Origin: Cytospora piceicola
Taxonomy: Eukaryota; Ascomycota; Sordariomycetes; Diaporthales; Cytosporaceae
Direction of reading: 5' to 3'
Length of the DNA: 64,000 bases
Assembly (NCBI GenBank): GCA_023375675.1
Contig: JALQBC010000011.1
Coordinates: 558,001 to 622,000 of the forward strand
In this document: piece after piece, positions 48,746 through 59,991 of the stretch
Layout: the number at the start of each line of letters is the position of its first letter
Position numbering within the stretch: the stretch's first letter is position 1
Program-made: the position numbers and the translations under genes
The notes under the pieces: generated by a model
What the model was told of the DNA's origin: nothing
Database searches by the model: none
The model's input: the letters and a program-made list of their open reading frames with translations, nothing else

Positions 48746-50065
48746 ATGTTCGAAACCCACTGGGAAATCATCAAAATGGAGAGTCTGGCCGCGTTCAACA
48801 GTTTGCTAGCCAAGAATCATGTCACCTCTGCCCTGTTGCAGGATGAGGGCCGACACAATGAAGTGCCTCTAGTAAGACCCGAGAATGTTCTATTCCAGAC
48901 ATGGTACTGATAGTTTTAGTCACTGACTACGGTACAGCTGATGGCCGGCTCTCCAGCCCAGCTCAATGCTGTCTATGAACATAACGGGGCCTGTCTCGAA
49001 CCATGGGCAATCTCCCCAGGGAGAATCACTGGCATCGAAGATAAGCAGAGGCACCTTGGCGACCCGAGGTACTTGTCATGGGCTGTTGGTTTCGGTGGAA
49101 CAGTGAGACTTATCGACAAAATAAACAGGTATCAGAGAGCATACATGGACTATTTCAGCATGCAGCACGGCCACTTTAAAGGCAACTACAAAGCTCTTCT
49201 CGACGCAGAGCTAACCTGCGGCTCCAACCCACTGATTTACGGACTCTTCGCTGGTTTTGGGCAGGCCCTGATTACTCTTGGTGACTCCATGGAGGTCAGG
49301 AATCCCATCTTGGTAGTCCAGTCGCTTGTCCTCGCTTCAGTCGACTACTCCAACACCATCAGCGCCATCCTCTCTGACTCGATATTCGATGAGCCTCACG
49401 AAGCACCCTTGAGCCCCGAATCGATCCTCGGCAAGATCGCATATGATGGAAGATTCAGCATCAAGATGCCAGGGCCCGGATTTCACCATGCCCCGGCTGT
49501 TCTTTCCAACTCTGCTGCGAGGTCAGCCATCCTTGGGTATGTTCATCAGTTAGACATGGCCAACGTTGAGGAGCTTCTTCAACAAATGTCCCACGTCTCT
49601 GTCTTCATGTTCGGTGCCCACAAGAAAGACCTGCACGCATTCGACAAGTATCTCAGCCGACCCATCAGCTTGGTCCAGAGCCTCCGAGTCTTGCTGCGAG
49701 AGTGCCAGAATGAGCAGTTGAAGACGTCACTCATCAGAGGGACATGGCTGCTCATTGTCCTTGTCTACGTTACTCAGTTACGACCGTATTTGGAAAAGTC
49801 ACTTGTGTCCTCGTTCATAATACCGGAAGAGCGGCCTATGTGGAACTATTTGTTCCGGCCTTTCCATAGTCGACCCGATGCACTCGAGGGCAAATACCTC
49901 GACACACACTTCCTCAGGGCGATGCGAAGTCTCCATGCTCTGAGTCTGACTGATGAGGTCAACGGCTTGCTCTACATGAAAGCGGCTTGGAAGCTTGATT
50001 CTCAGTGGAGCGGCTGGGCTGGGCTAGGAAACGCCAAGGAAGTATCGCTGAACATACGTCTATGA
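48746..50065 (+). CDS. Questin oxidase-like (DUF4243 / AflY-type) protein, histidine motifs degenerate
   Basis: The family includes questin oxidase (GedK) and AflY, fungal Baeyer-Villiger-type enzymes of polyketide pathways, plus many proteins of unknown role. Two exons: 48746-48871 and 48920-50065, giving 423 residues. The start gives MFETHWEIIKM; an in-frame ATG at 48776 is the alternative. The acceptor at 48919 was preferred over 48937 because it adds six residues that restore the spacing expected of the family between HN and the GSPAQL block. Recognisable blocks are LLAKNHV, MAGSPAQLNAVYEHN, FKGNYKALLDAELTCG and LFAGFGQALITLGDSMEV followed by SLVLASVDY. Histidines that I recall as conserved (HNHxxHH, HPLIHLG) are replaced here, so catalytic activity is doubtful. 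No tailoring or polyketide genes flank it. Confidence 0.7.
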
Positions 50066-50789
50066 GGTCCCCCACAAGGATTTTTGTCCTTTACACGACC
50101 ACGGTGGCGTATCATACTCCGGCTCTTGCATATAAAGTTCGATGAAGATGTGCTGCGAGCTTAGACCATGGGCGGCGTCACTCTCTTTCTCCCAATGCCA
50201 ATCGGCGTATTAGAAACGAAAGTCACAGGGATCTCTGAGGATGTGAGATGACAACAGCCAGGGAACCGCAGCTTCCAAACATGGCGACAAAATGTGATTC
50301 CTTGCGACGTCAAGGTCCGCCGTTTCAGCATCAGTCCATCGCACCGACACCCGCCGCTTCCGGGTACTGCCGACAATCGACATCGGAGCAGACAACGCTG
50401 CATGATACATGGATAGTCGTTGTTGTTTCCTGGAAGATGGTTGATGATCGTTACTTTCCAGGCTGACAGGCACGGGTTCTTTCGCCTATTGGCGGGCTAT
50501 CATGGATGATCTTCTTCGAGATATCCACCACTCCGCAATTATATTGCAAACCAAATAATCTCTATTCACTTAGATTGGGTCCCTTTCAAATCATGTTGAA
50601 CTTTTAGGTCATGATCTCATGAGGCATATCTGTACCACAGATGCTCTCTATGCATTAGTCCGGAGCCAAGGTCACATTTCCCCTCTCCCGCTGTAATGAA
50701 CCCGTCATATTCCTGCAACGACCATCACGAAACACCAATCGGGGCCGGCTACGGAGCTTGGTCGATTCGCTCTGCTGTACTCACTCGAA

Positions 50790-50796
50790 TATAAAG
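50790..50796 (+). promoter_or_regulatory. Putative TATA box of THI4
   Basis: TATAAAG lies about 510 bases before the THI4 start codon, followed 30-60 bases later by a pyrimidine-rich stretch (TTCTCATCTTTACACTC) that would suit a transcription start. The assignment is inferred from position; a start site further downstream is possible. Confidence 0.4.
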
Positions 50797-51087
50797 TCAT
50801 AGGAATTTCCCCGCTCGCTTGTACGAACTGTCTTGCATTCTCATCTTTACACTCTATTCATACACCTCACAATTTGACCATCTTGACCATCATCGTCGAA
50901 CCCTTCCAGGACTTGAGAAATTCCAAACCAAGACTTGAAGTATTCCACCCAGCATGGCATATCATACATGCATTTACTGACACTGAGCCAGAGAAAATCC
51001 ACCTGCTCGGTAATGGCATCCCTCAGCTCAAGAAAGAAGCCATGAGGCCTTTCGGTGGTTACATCATCCAAGATGATCAATTTCCAG

Positions 51088-52348
<1,261 letters not shown>

Positions 52349-53622
52349 ATAGGGGCTAGTTACATCTATGGGTTGGTTAGAATGCTGGAAACACGACGCT
52401 TGTTGGAAAATCCCATACCGAACTGTCTTTTGTTACCATCGGGGATACTATGATTCTACCAGACTGCAACAGATCATGACCAATTCATGACTTCACGAAA
52501 CCCGCGTTGAGGAGGCTCCACGTTGAACTGGCGGTGATATACTTTGGACTAGCCTACCGAGCACGATTCAATGTTGGCTCATTTTGAAACATCTGTAGCC
52601 AAATTAAGTACAAAATGTTGATCTCATTCACTCTCTCATGGCTCGTCTGATGGATCTCGTGAAAGAGCCACATTGTGAAGAAGTTTGTCCATCAAGATTA
52701 CCTGCGAATCAAGTCAGCAAGTCACATGTGCTAATAAATGCAGGCTCGATGTTAGTATCTCGCCCTGATTTTGTACAAGCCACAAGGATTACATGTTTTA
52801 AGCCCGGGGTGGCGGGCCCAAACTTCAAGCAGGCTGGCGGTCTACTTACAAGGATTCCGACACAGATCAAAGTTTCTCGGGTGACACCCTTTCATGAGAC
52901 ATGCAAGTACTCCGTACCTTTGGATACGTCTTTGCTGTCTTTGATGCACTGCTGGCATGAGAATGGCTGCGAAGCTGGCCCGCTCTCACATGCGACCTGG
53001 TTATGTCAAAGGTGGAGGTAAGTAAGGAGGTAAGCAAGCAGGTAGGTAGGTAAGTAAGAGGTAAATAAGTACCTAGGTAGGTAAGAGGTAAGTAAGAGGA
53101 TCCACGCCGTTGTTGCCGCCACAGCGCCCATCTGTCCCGAGCCACTGCCAGCTGGAGCACACTGCAGCAGACGACCCCGAGCCCCTCTTTCGTACTCCCC
53201 AATCTCATTGTTAAAACACTAGAGTCGCACTCGCAGCTAGCTTTTGTTGGGCCTGAACGCACTCGTCCACGGGTCAAACTTTGCCACTTTGTCTACTGTA
53301 CTCGTGGGGACCTCCCAGCAGTACCGGAGCCCACCCCAATCGTTTTGACCTGTGGTCAACTTCCAATGTTACCTTTGGTGATAAATCTGTATCGTGAACA
53401 CCTGTCTCGATCTCACGCCCAATTGTCGAACATCGACGGTCACGCAACAGGCCCTGGTGTACCCAGAGCCCTCTCGGCTCCCAAAAACCGCCCTCTCCTT
53501 CCGATCTTCGACAGTTCACACCAGTATCGGCCAAGTTCAGCGCACGAAACTTTTTGAAGAACAGATTCGCTGCTCCGAGCTCCCCAAATAATCCTAGCGG
53601 CTACGGATAGCTTCGCCAAACC
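52349..53622. other. Intergenic region between THI4 and HET gene
   Basis: Contains a GTAGGTAAGTA-rich simple-sequence stretch at 53015-53100 with one TACCTAGGTA palindrome (53070-53079). An ATG-initiated frame at 52638-53021 (127 codons) is featureless and not supported as a gene. Confidence 0.5.
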
Positions 53623-55791
53623 ATGTCTGGACTCTCGGGTGTGAGGAAGCACAGGTGTTTCAACTGGGATGAGCAAGCCCGCGGGATTGCATACGCGAAG
53701 TTCCAACGGACGGCGACGACCTGCCGTCTTTGCGACTTATGTGTGAAGGTCTGTGAAGCCTTCGCCGACGGGTGTTTCCCAGCTTTCTTCCAGGGAGCAC
53801 GGAACGATGCGCATCGTGCCGAGATACTTGAAGATTTGGGCGTAAAGTCACCTGAAACATCTTGGGTGGGAACTACCATGAGTGTGTACTTCATGACATT
53901 CAAAGTGGACGTTGCCATTTACAGTCCCAAAGTTTCTGACAAAAACCACCTCGTTCTGGTCGAAGATCAATATTTTCCCTTTCCCTATCCCTTTCCGTGG
54001 ACCTCTCCTGAAGAAGAACAAGAACTTGTTGCACGAGTGCCCCGTCCTTCAACTCGACATTACTCAGACGGGAGGAGTCTTGAAAGGGCTGAAGCATGGC
54101 TCCGACGATGTTTGGACCAGCATACCGGTAGTTGCGGACAGTCGGATTCCTACATCCCAAAAAGGTTGCTGGATCTTCGCAAAGAACCAATCCGACTGTT
54201 TGAAACCAGCGAAATAAACAACTTCAAGGAACCATATGTCTGCCTGAGTCACCGCTGGGGTGGTCCGGAACATAAACGATTGACAAGTACGGTGGTCAAT
54301 ATCCATAATCATATGGAAGGGATCGCGTGGGACGACATTCCAAAGACGTTCCAAGATGCCATTGAAGTCTGTAGACGCATGTCCGCAAGCTATCTTTGGA
54401 TAGATACATTGTGCATTCTGCAAGAATATTATGGCATGTCCGGCGAGGTCAAGGCCAAGACTGAGACCGATTTCGCAACAGAGAATTCAGCAATGGCGCG
54501 GACTTATCAAAATTCCCAATTCACAATTTGCGCCAGCATGTCCACGAGTATGGACAGTGGAATGTTCCCCAGGAAATACGATCACCAGATCAAGGTTACC
54601 GGAGATGACGGGAACGAAGCCATCCTCCGCGTCACGGTGGTACGTTCGCACTATACGCCACCAACAGACCTGGAGACTCGAGGCTGGACGTATCAGGAGT
54701 ATCTTCTCCCTCCCAGAATTCTGGACTTCGGGCCTTTCGAGGTTTCTTGGAGGTGCCAGAAGGACCAGATTTGCGAGTGTACTGACACTGAATTTCCATC
54801 CAACTGGGGCTGGCGTGGGGTGCTAGCCAAGCAAGCGCGGCAACCTGAGAGGGTTAAGATTCATGATTGGGAGAAGTGGTGGATGACGACGGTTCAATAC
54901 TACACGGCGCGAAACCTGACAGACCACAAAGACAAACTGCCTGCTCTTTCTGGACTTGCACAGATTTATCATAAGGCAACGGATCATACTTACTTGGCGG
55001 GTCTTTGGAGGGCTTCTTTACCCCACAACCTTTGTTGGTATCATCTCAGCGTGAGTGGCATCCGGGCCCGCCGCCCCCCCATGGTGACAATAGGTATTGG
55101 TCGAAGGCAGATATCTCGTGCTCCCTCCTGGTCTTGGGCTTCTATCGATGCCTTGCACAATGCTCAGTGCCGAGTCTGGTGGCCAGGTACTGTCGACGTC
55201 GACGTCGACGATCACATCGATTTCCTTTTTTACGCGTCTTTTGAAAAGATCCATGTACGACAGGTCTGTGCGGTATACGAAGCAGCTGTCAAGCCAAAAA
55301 CGGATGACCTATTTGGCGAGGTATCTCCCGGGGGCTTCCTCAAGCTCGGGGTCACACTCACCTCTGCGAAGATTGTCCTTGAGCCACAAGATGATGATCC
55401 GGTCTTCGAAATGAACAAGTTCAAGTGGCCAGTGGCCTGGAGATTGGATCATTTCAATGAGGACGGCATACATGTTTTCTGTTTGCCTGACTGCGGGCCG
55501 AAAGAGGACGGTCTTGAACACGGGGATGAGGTTTATTGCGCTCCAATTTTGGAAAGATTGTCCGCAGCACGATCGGAGAGAGTTTGTCTGGTGTTGAAGC
55601 GGCTGCAAAACCAAGAGTACCGACGCGTGGGCTTCTGTATCTTGGTCAAGTTGAGCCCAAACTTCGATGATGGGCCTGTTGGTTGGGATCGTCGGGATCG
55701 TATGGAAAAATGGGACCCGAACGCTTCGGAAAACACAAGTTACGCCCTACAGTGGTTTCCGGACACGGAAACACGAATTACGATTATGTAA
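53623..55791 (+). CDS. HET-domain protein (heterokaryon-incompatibility type)
   Basis: HET-domain proteins trigger or modulate cell death after fusion of genetically different hyphae; many copies occur per genome and most have no assigned partner. Single exon, 722 residues. Residues 34-51 carry a cysteine cluster CRLCDLCVKVC typical of the N-terminal region of this protein type. The HET domain spans about residues 205-355 and shows its three conserved blocks: YVCLSHRWGG (205-214), TFQDAIEVCRRMSASYLWID with DTLCILQ (242-267), and RTYQNSQFTICAS (293-305), followed by RGWTYQEYLLPPRILDFG. The C-terminal half contains SWSWASIDA, common in this family, and no added repeat domain (no WD40, ankyrin or NACHT), so it may signal rather than sense. 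A triple GTCGAC at 55193-55210 encodes VDVDVD. Confidence 0.9.
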   Translation: MSGLSGVRKHRCFNWDEQARGIAYAKFQRTATTCRLCDLCVKVCEAFADGCFPAFFQGARNDAHRAEILEDLGVKSPETSWVGTTMSVYFMTFKVDVAIYSPKVSDKNHLVLVEDQYFPFPYPFPWTSPEEEQELVARVPRPSTRHYSDGRSLERAEAWLRRCLDQHTGSCGQSDSYIPKRLLDLRKEPIRLFETSEINNFKEPYVCLSHRWGGPEHKRLTSTVVNIHNHMEGIAWDDIPKTFQDAIEVCRRMSASYLWIDTLCILQEYYGMSGEVKAKTETDFATENSAMARTYQNSQFTICASMSTSMDSGMFPRKYDHQIKVTGDDGNEAILRVTVVRSHYTPPTDLETRGWTYQEYLLPPRILDFGPFEVSWRCQKDQICECTDTEFPSNWGWRGVLAKQARQPERVKIHDWEKWWMTTVQYYTARNLTDHKDKLPALSGLAQIYHKATDHTYLAGLWRASLPHNLCWYHLSVSGIRARRPPMVTIGIGRRQISRAPSWSWASIDALHNAQCRVWWPGTVDVDVDDHIDFLFYASFEKIHVRQVCAVYEAAVKPKTDDLFGEVSPGGFLKLGVTLTSAKIVLEPQDDDPVFEMNKFKWPVAWRLDHFNEDGIHVFCLPDCGPKEDGLEHGDEVYCAPILERLSAARSERVCLVLKRLQNQEYRRVGFCILVKLSPNFDDGPVGWDRRDRMEKWDPNASENTSYALQWFPDTETRITIM

Positions 55792-56094
55792 TGTTTGACC
55801 TTGGGAATAGAACAGTTGTTCTAGGAGAAGAGTCTGGCTCGAACACAACATACTAGGTAGATAAGCTAATTAGGTAGTTGGTTACTTAGTTAGTAAGTTG
55901 ATTAGTTAGTTACTTAAATACATACCTACTTACCTACCTATTTACTTACTTACCTCGGCACAGATACCTCAAGTCACATATTACTTCATCCTTGAAGTCC
56001 ATGGAGTTTTGACATGATGTTATGTATGACATTAGCCAGTTTCAGCAGAAATCAACAGGAATAATTATCTTCAATTCACAAACGAATTTCGCAG
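55792..56094. other. Short convergent intergenic region with TTAG/TACC simple sequence
   Basis: Between the stop codons of the HET gene and UTP22. Holds TTAGTTAG-type and TTACTTACC-type reiterations at 55855-55960. Confidence 0.7.
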
Positions 56095-59000
56095 TTAAGA
56101 CCGCTTCGTTTCTATACTTTCAATGCAATCCCCACCTATCCTCGCAATCTCGGCAACGATGGCCTCCCGGTTGACCTCGACAAGCTCCCCCTCCTCGCCG
56201 CCGGAGCCTTCCTTTCCGGCGCCGGCCGGCTTGAACGAGCAGGGTAGGTTCACCCTGAAGGCCCGGCGCTGGACCTGGGGGTTCCAGATGCCGGCGATGA
56301 CCGCATCTTCCGGCCCGCCGTGGAAGAACAGCAGGGGTCCGGAGAACAGGGCGTCTAGCTGCTCGAGGAAAGCCCGGGCGGGCTGCTCGATGACGGGCTC
56401 GGCGATCTTGCCGGTGCGTCCGTCCAGGTTTTTGAACTGGGACTGCTTGGACCCGTCGTCGCCGCGAGCAATGCTCTTCATCATCTTGCCGTCCAGGTGG
56501 ATGAGGACGTCGTAGTCCTTGAGCGAAGGCTGGAAGAGTATCTTGGGTTCAAGATCAATGCCCTTGTCCTTGATGATCTTGCACGCCGATCTCGCCAAGG
56601 TCGTCATCCGCGTGGCGACGACCTTGGAAGGCCATGCCTTACCCCCGTGGATGGTGTAAGCTGTCCCAGAGGTGTCGTGGGAGGTGGCAACGACCAGCGT
56701 GGTGTGGCTCATGCTCGGGTCCAGCTTGCGCCAGGCCTCGAGCCTCGTCTCGATAGCCGAACGCTCCGAGCCCAACAACTCCCCTGAAGTATCCAAGACC
56801 AACGGCTCCGTCCGCCAGTCCCACCTCGACAGGAATTGCAGCGTTCGCAGAAATCCAGTCATTCCACTTGACGGCGCTTGCCATGGGTATGGCTCGAGGA
56901 AGACCTTCAGAGCGACGAGCTCCACCATCTCTTCCAAGAAATGGCAGGAGAGCTTGTGGGAATCGAACCAACGCTTGACCAACCGGATCGTGGGTGATAG
57001 AGCAGGGAAGCGGCTGCAGAACGTCGCGATCGTCTGCGTGTGGATGGGCAGATTTGTATATGTGCGCTTGAAGGAGGCCAGGAGCTGGGCTCCCTGGGTC
57101 CGCACGCGCTGGTCAAGGGTCTTGTCTTTGGTTCGCCTCTCGAGCAGGCTCTCTTCGAGATCGCTGTGTATCCTCAAACGGAACACAGACCCGTCCTCGT
57201 AGGTGGTATCCAGGAAAGCCAGGTTCTCTATCTCTGTTTGAGACTCCTCCAAGCCAACCTGACAAGTCACGCCGGGCTTGGCCTCGGTCAGTAACTCGCT
57301 GATCCTCAGGAGGAAGGCGATCTTCGTCCGCTGTATGGCAGCCAAGTTATCGGGCCACTTGCCGGATGCCTCGAAGTGAATGGTGGTGTCCATAGGCTGT
57401 GCGGCTCCCTTTGACGTACTGCCCGGTGCGCGAACCGAAGCAAATCGCAGTTCTGGTGCTGCGGCCACAACTTGTCGAATCTGCAGCGGCAGCGTGTCAC
57501 CCAAGTCACGAAGATCCCGCTCGAACGTCTGGAAGGCCTCCCTCGCAGCTTGGAATGCAGCCAAGTCTGACGTCTTGACGGGGACCACTGCATAGAGTCC
57601 TTTCCCATGGACCATGACATCCTCGTCGTGAATTTTCAGGTGAAGTTTGAGGATGTACTTGGCGATCTCTTCGCAAAGACCCAGCGGCGAGGTCTGTGCC
57701 CAGATTAAACTTTCCAGGATGCTACCATCTTTGAAACGCCTCAACTCGGACTTCTCGCCCCAGAACTGACGGAATTTCTTGGCTGCCTCCTTATCTTCGA
57801 CTGCAGGGCCATGGTCAACTTGCCGCGAAATGTTGGCTGTGTTGAAGAGAAGGCCAACTAGAATGGCGGATGGCTCTGAAGGAGGGGCGGACTTCAGATC
57901 CCAAGCTGCTTGATCCACGTCATCAATGTCGTGTACGTAGATGAGCTGTACTCTGTCGTCCAATGCCCTTTTCAAAATTCTAGCCACCTTGTCGCGGTAA
58001 TCCCAAGCAGCACCACGGTAATCGCTCAGGCCGCCTTCAGCAACAGGAGCCCGTTCAACTTGGACCAGAGCATCGTAGTTCTGGAGGGGCAGGTCCACCC
58101 TGGTGATGAAGGTAGGGCTAAACTGGTCGGCATCCTGATCAGCCAGCGACGTGTAGGTCCATTTCGCGTATTGTTGCAACATGGACGCAGACCAGGAGCT
58201 CATCTTGTGGGCGATGTTCAGCTGGCGCACTGCGTCAAAGATGACAGGCCCGGTCTCTTTCGAGGCCACTACTCCCTGTGTCGAAGAGCCGAATACCAGA
58301 GGCTTCTTGGAAAGATCGGCTGATGCGAGGTATTGCACTACTGCCTTGAAGATCTGGGTGCCACTGAGCGAGGGAGAAAGTGCGGCACTGCGCTTCCGAC
58401 CTCCGCCCTGGAGCAGCAAGGTAGTCAGGATGGCCCATTCAAAGTGACCGAAGCCGCCTTTCGCAACTGAACCCCCGAGTCCGCGCTGGGACAACCAGAC
58501 ACGTCCGAGAATGCATGCGTCCTTGAATGCGGGACAGGACTTTTCGGCCTGACGAAGCTGCTTAAGGTATGACAGATAGCAGCTCTCGGCTTTCAGTGTG
58601 GAATTGTAAAATGGCGTCGGAATCTTAGATTCACTGTCGGCCTCCGATGCAGATCGAATGCAACAGCTGCTAGGAAGCAGCTTGCGTGCCGGGAACAGGC
58701 CTTCGGGGGCACATGGGATGATTCGAACTTGGTATTCCTTTGTAGTCCCTGTCGGGGTCAAGACGAGGACAGGAAGGAGTCGGTTTCCGTTCGAGTATTC
58801 GTAAGTGAGCGCGGCACTGGATCCGAGTTCGTCGCGAAGAGAGGCAGTCAATACAGCCAGGTAGTATGCTCTCTTGTAGAAGTATCTAAGGTCGAGGTAG
58901 TCCTTGTCCTGGAAAAGGTCCTTTGGCATCTCTACTATCATGTCGATTGCATGGCGGCCTTGCGACTTGATCATGGTCCTGGAGACATAGCTTCCAACGA

Positions 59001-59439
59001 CATTGAACTGAGACGGCTTCGCAAACGAGACCTTGTAGGGCGAGTCCTTGGACGGCTTCGGTTCGGGGAAGGGAACGAGCACATTGTGCTTCTTTTTGAG
59101 GTCCTTCGAAGCTTGGTAAATCTGAGAAGGAGTTATTAGCGCCAGCGTCGAGGATGGTTGGGCAGATGGAGTGGGACGGAGGCTCACAGGAGTCGGGCCT
59201 TGTGGGCTGATCTCTTCTATGGTGGATTTGACGCGGTGAAGGAACTCATCGGCACCAGCGAAATACTTGGTATAGTTGATGCGAACCTCCTTCAAGAGCT
59301 CCTGAGTCTGCAGAACAAAAGTGCTGGGTCGGGAAGTGCCTGCTGTCGCGGCGGCTTCGAGAGCGGCGAAGCCATTCGAGGTGGAATCGTGGGGTTCCTG
59401 GTGTTCGAGCTTTCTTCGTTTTGCGGGATTTGGATCCAT
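56095..59439 (-). CDS. UTP22: UTP22 / Nrap, U3 snoRNP-associated ribosome biogenesis factor
   Basis: Nucleolar component of the small-subunit processome (UTP-C module) needed for early 18S rRNA processing (family knowledge). The start at 59439 (MDPNPAKRRKLE) was chosen as the first ATG; the open frame extends upstream only to a GTG. Read without introns it has 1,114 residues. A 66-nt in-frame segment, 59122-59187, has a GTGAGC donor, a GCTAATAAC branch-like site and a TCTCAG acceptor. Splicing it would give 1,092 residues and a smoother family alignment (PTP joined to IYQASKDLKKKH). Nrap blocks are evident: VPFPEPKPSKDSPYKVSFAKP, GSYVSRTMIKSQGRHAIDM, LGRVWLSQRGLGG, GHFEWAILTTLLLQGGG, RLVKRWFDSHKLSCHFLEEMVELVAL and TGFLRTLQFLSRWDW. 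These are nucleotidyltransferase-like folds without evident catalytic residues. SKI3 is divergent. Confidence 0.93.
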   Translation of the reverse strand: MDPNPAKRRKLEHQEPHDSTSNGFAALEAAATAGTSRPSTFVLQTQELLKEVRINYTKYFAGADEFLHRVKSTIEEISPQGPTPVSLRPTPSAQPSSTLALITPSQIYQASKDLKKKHNVLVPFPEPKPSKDSPYKVSFAKPSQFNVVGSYVSRTMIKSQGRHAIDMIVEMPKDLFQDKDYLDLRYFYKRAYYLAVLTASLRDELGSSAALTYEYSNGNRLLPVLVLTPTGTTKEYQVRIIPCAPEGLFPARKLLPSSCCIRSASEADSESKIPTPFYNSTLKAESCYLSYLKQLRQAEKSCPAFKDACILGRVWLSQRGLGGSVAKGGFGHFEWAILTTLLLQGGGRKRSAALSPSLSGTQIFKAVVQYLASADLSKKPLVFGSSTQGVVASKETGPVIFDAVRQLNIAHKMSSWSASMLQQYAKWTYTSLADQDADQFSPTFITRVDLPLQNYDALVQVERAPVAEGGLSDYRGAAWDYRDKVARILKRALDDRVQLIYVHDIDDVDQAAWDLKSAPPSEPSAILVGLLFNTANISRQVDHGPAVEDKEAAKKFRQFWGEKSELRRFKDGSILESLIWAQTSPLGLCEEIAKYILKLHLKIHDEDVMVHGKGLYAVVPVKTSDLAAFQAAREAFQTFERDLRDLGDTLPLQIRQVVAAAPELRFASVRAPGSTSKGAAQPMDTTIHFEASGKWPDNLAAIQRTKIAFLLRISELLTEAKPGVTCQVGLEESQTEIENLAFLDTTYEDGSVFRLRIHSDLEESLLERRTKDKTLDQRVRTQGAQLLASFKRTYTNLPIHTQTIATFCSRFPALSPTIRLVKRWFDSHKLSCHFLEEMVELVALKVFLEPYPWQAPSSGMTGFLRTLQFLSRWDWRTEPLVLDTSGELLGSERSAIETRLEAWRKLDPSMSHTTLVVATSHDTSGTAYTIHGGKAWPSKVVATRMTTLARSACKIIKDKGIDLEPKILFQPSLKDYDVLIHLDGKMMKSIARGDDGSKQSQFKNLDGRTGKIAEPVIEQPARAFLEQLDALFSGPLLFFHGGPEDAVIAGIWNPQVQRRAFRVNLPCSFKPAGAGKEGSGGEEGELVEVNREAIVAEIARIGGDCIESIETKRS

Positions 59440-59991
59440 GTTGACATAGGTAGAGCTTGGTCGCTCAGTCACTGGATCAGAAAGGTTGGGACTGAGGTAA
59501 AGAAAGAGGGCGTTCTATGAAGTAGCGTAGCACATACAAAAGCGAATGTGAAGAGAGGGTGTTTCTCCCGAAATTTTTGGTGATTATCGATAAGATTAGA
59601 CGATAAGCAGGGGTTACTGCTTTGGTTTATGGGGGGGGGCCACTTGGGGGGAGGGCTGTATTTAGTGATCCTGACGTAGCGTAACTTGTTGCAGACGGTT
59701 AGTTGATTGATTCTCACCGTGAGCACTGGCGCCTATAACGAACTGCAGCTATTTGCTTTCATGAAGGGCCTCAACTGACACTATACCTACTTGCCTTGCC
59801 CTGCCTTTGAAGAACTAAATTGACGCTCAACCGTCTGCACTTCTCGGGGTTTGACCCGGTTGTATTCTGCTTGGCTTCATCTGCACCCAGTCAAGCAGCC
59901 CCGGTGTTTGTTCGTTGTGGAATGACGCAGGCTCGTGATTGATGGTCATGACATTGTTACTTTCAACTTCCTTCACCTACCAACCATAAAC
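59440..59991. other. Divergent promoter region between UTP22 and SKI3
   Basis: A 552-base spacer with both promoters and leaders. It contains a short run of G at about 59630 and nothing else distinctive. Confidence 0.6.

Noticed and set aside
48872..48937. Alternative acceptor at 48937 for the questin-oxidase-like gene
   Set aside because: It keeps the frame but removes six residues that restore the expected spacing to the GSPAQL block; the 48919 acceptor also has a CTGAT branch-like site just upstream.
52638..53021. 127-codon plus-strand ATG frame downstream of THI4
   Set aside because: No motif or secretion signal; it ends in simple sequence.
59440..59472. GTG-initiated N-terminal extension of UTP22
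   Set aside because: No ATG in the extension; the first ATG at 59439 gives a typical basic N-terminus.
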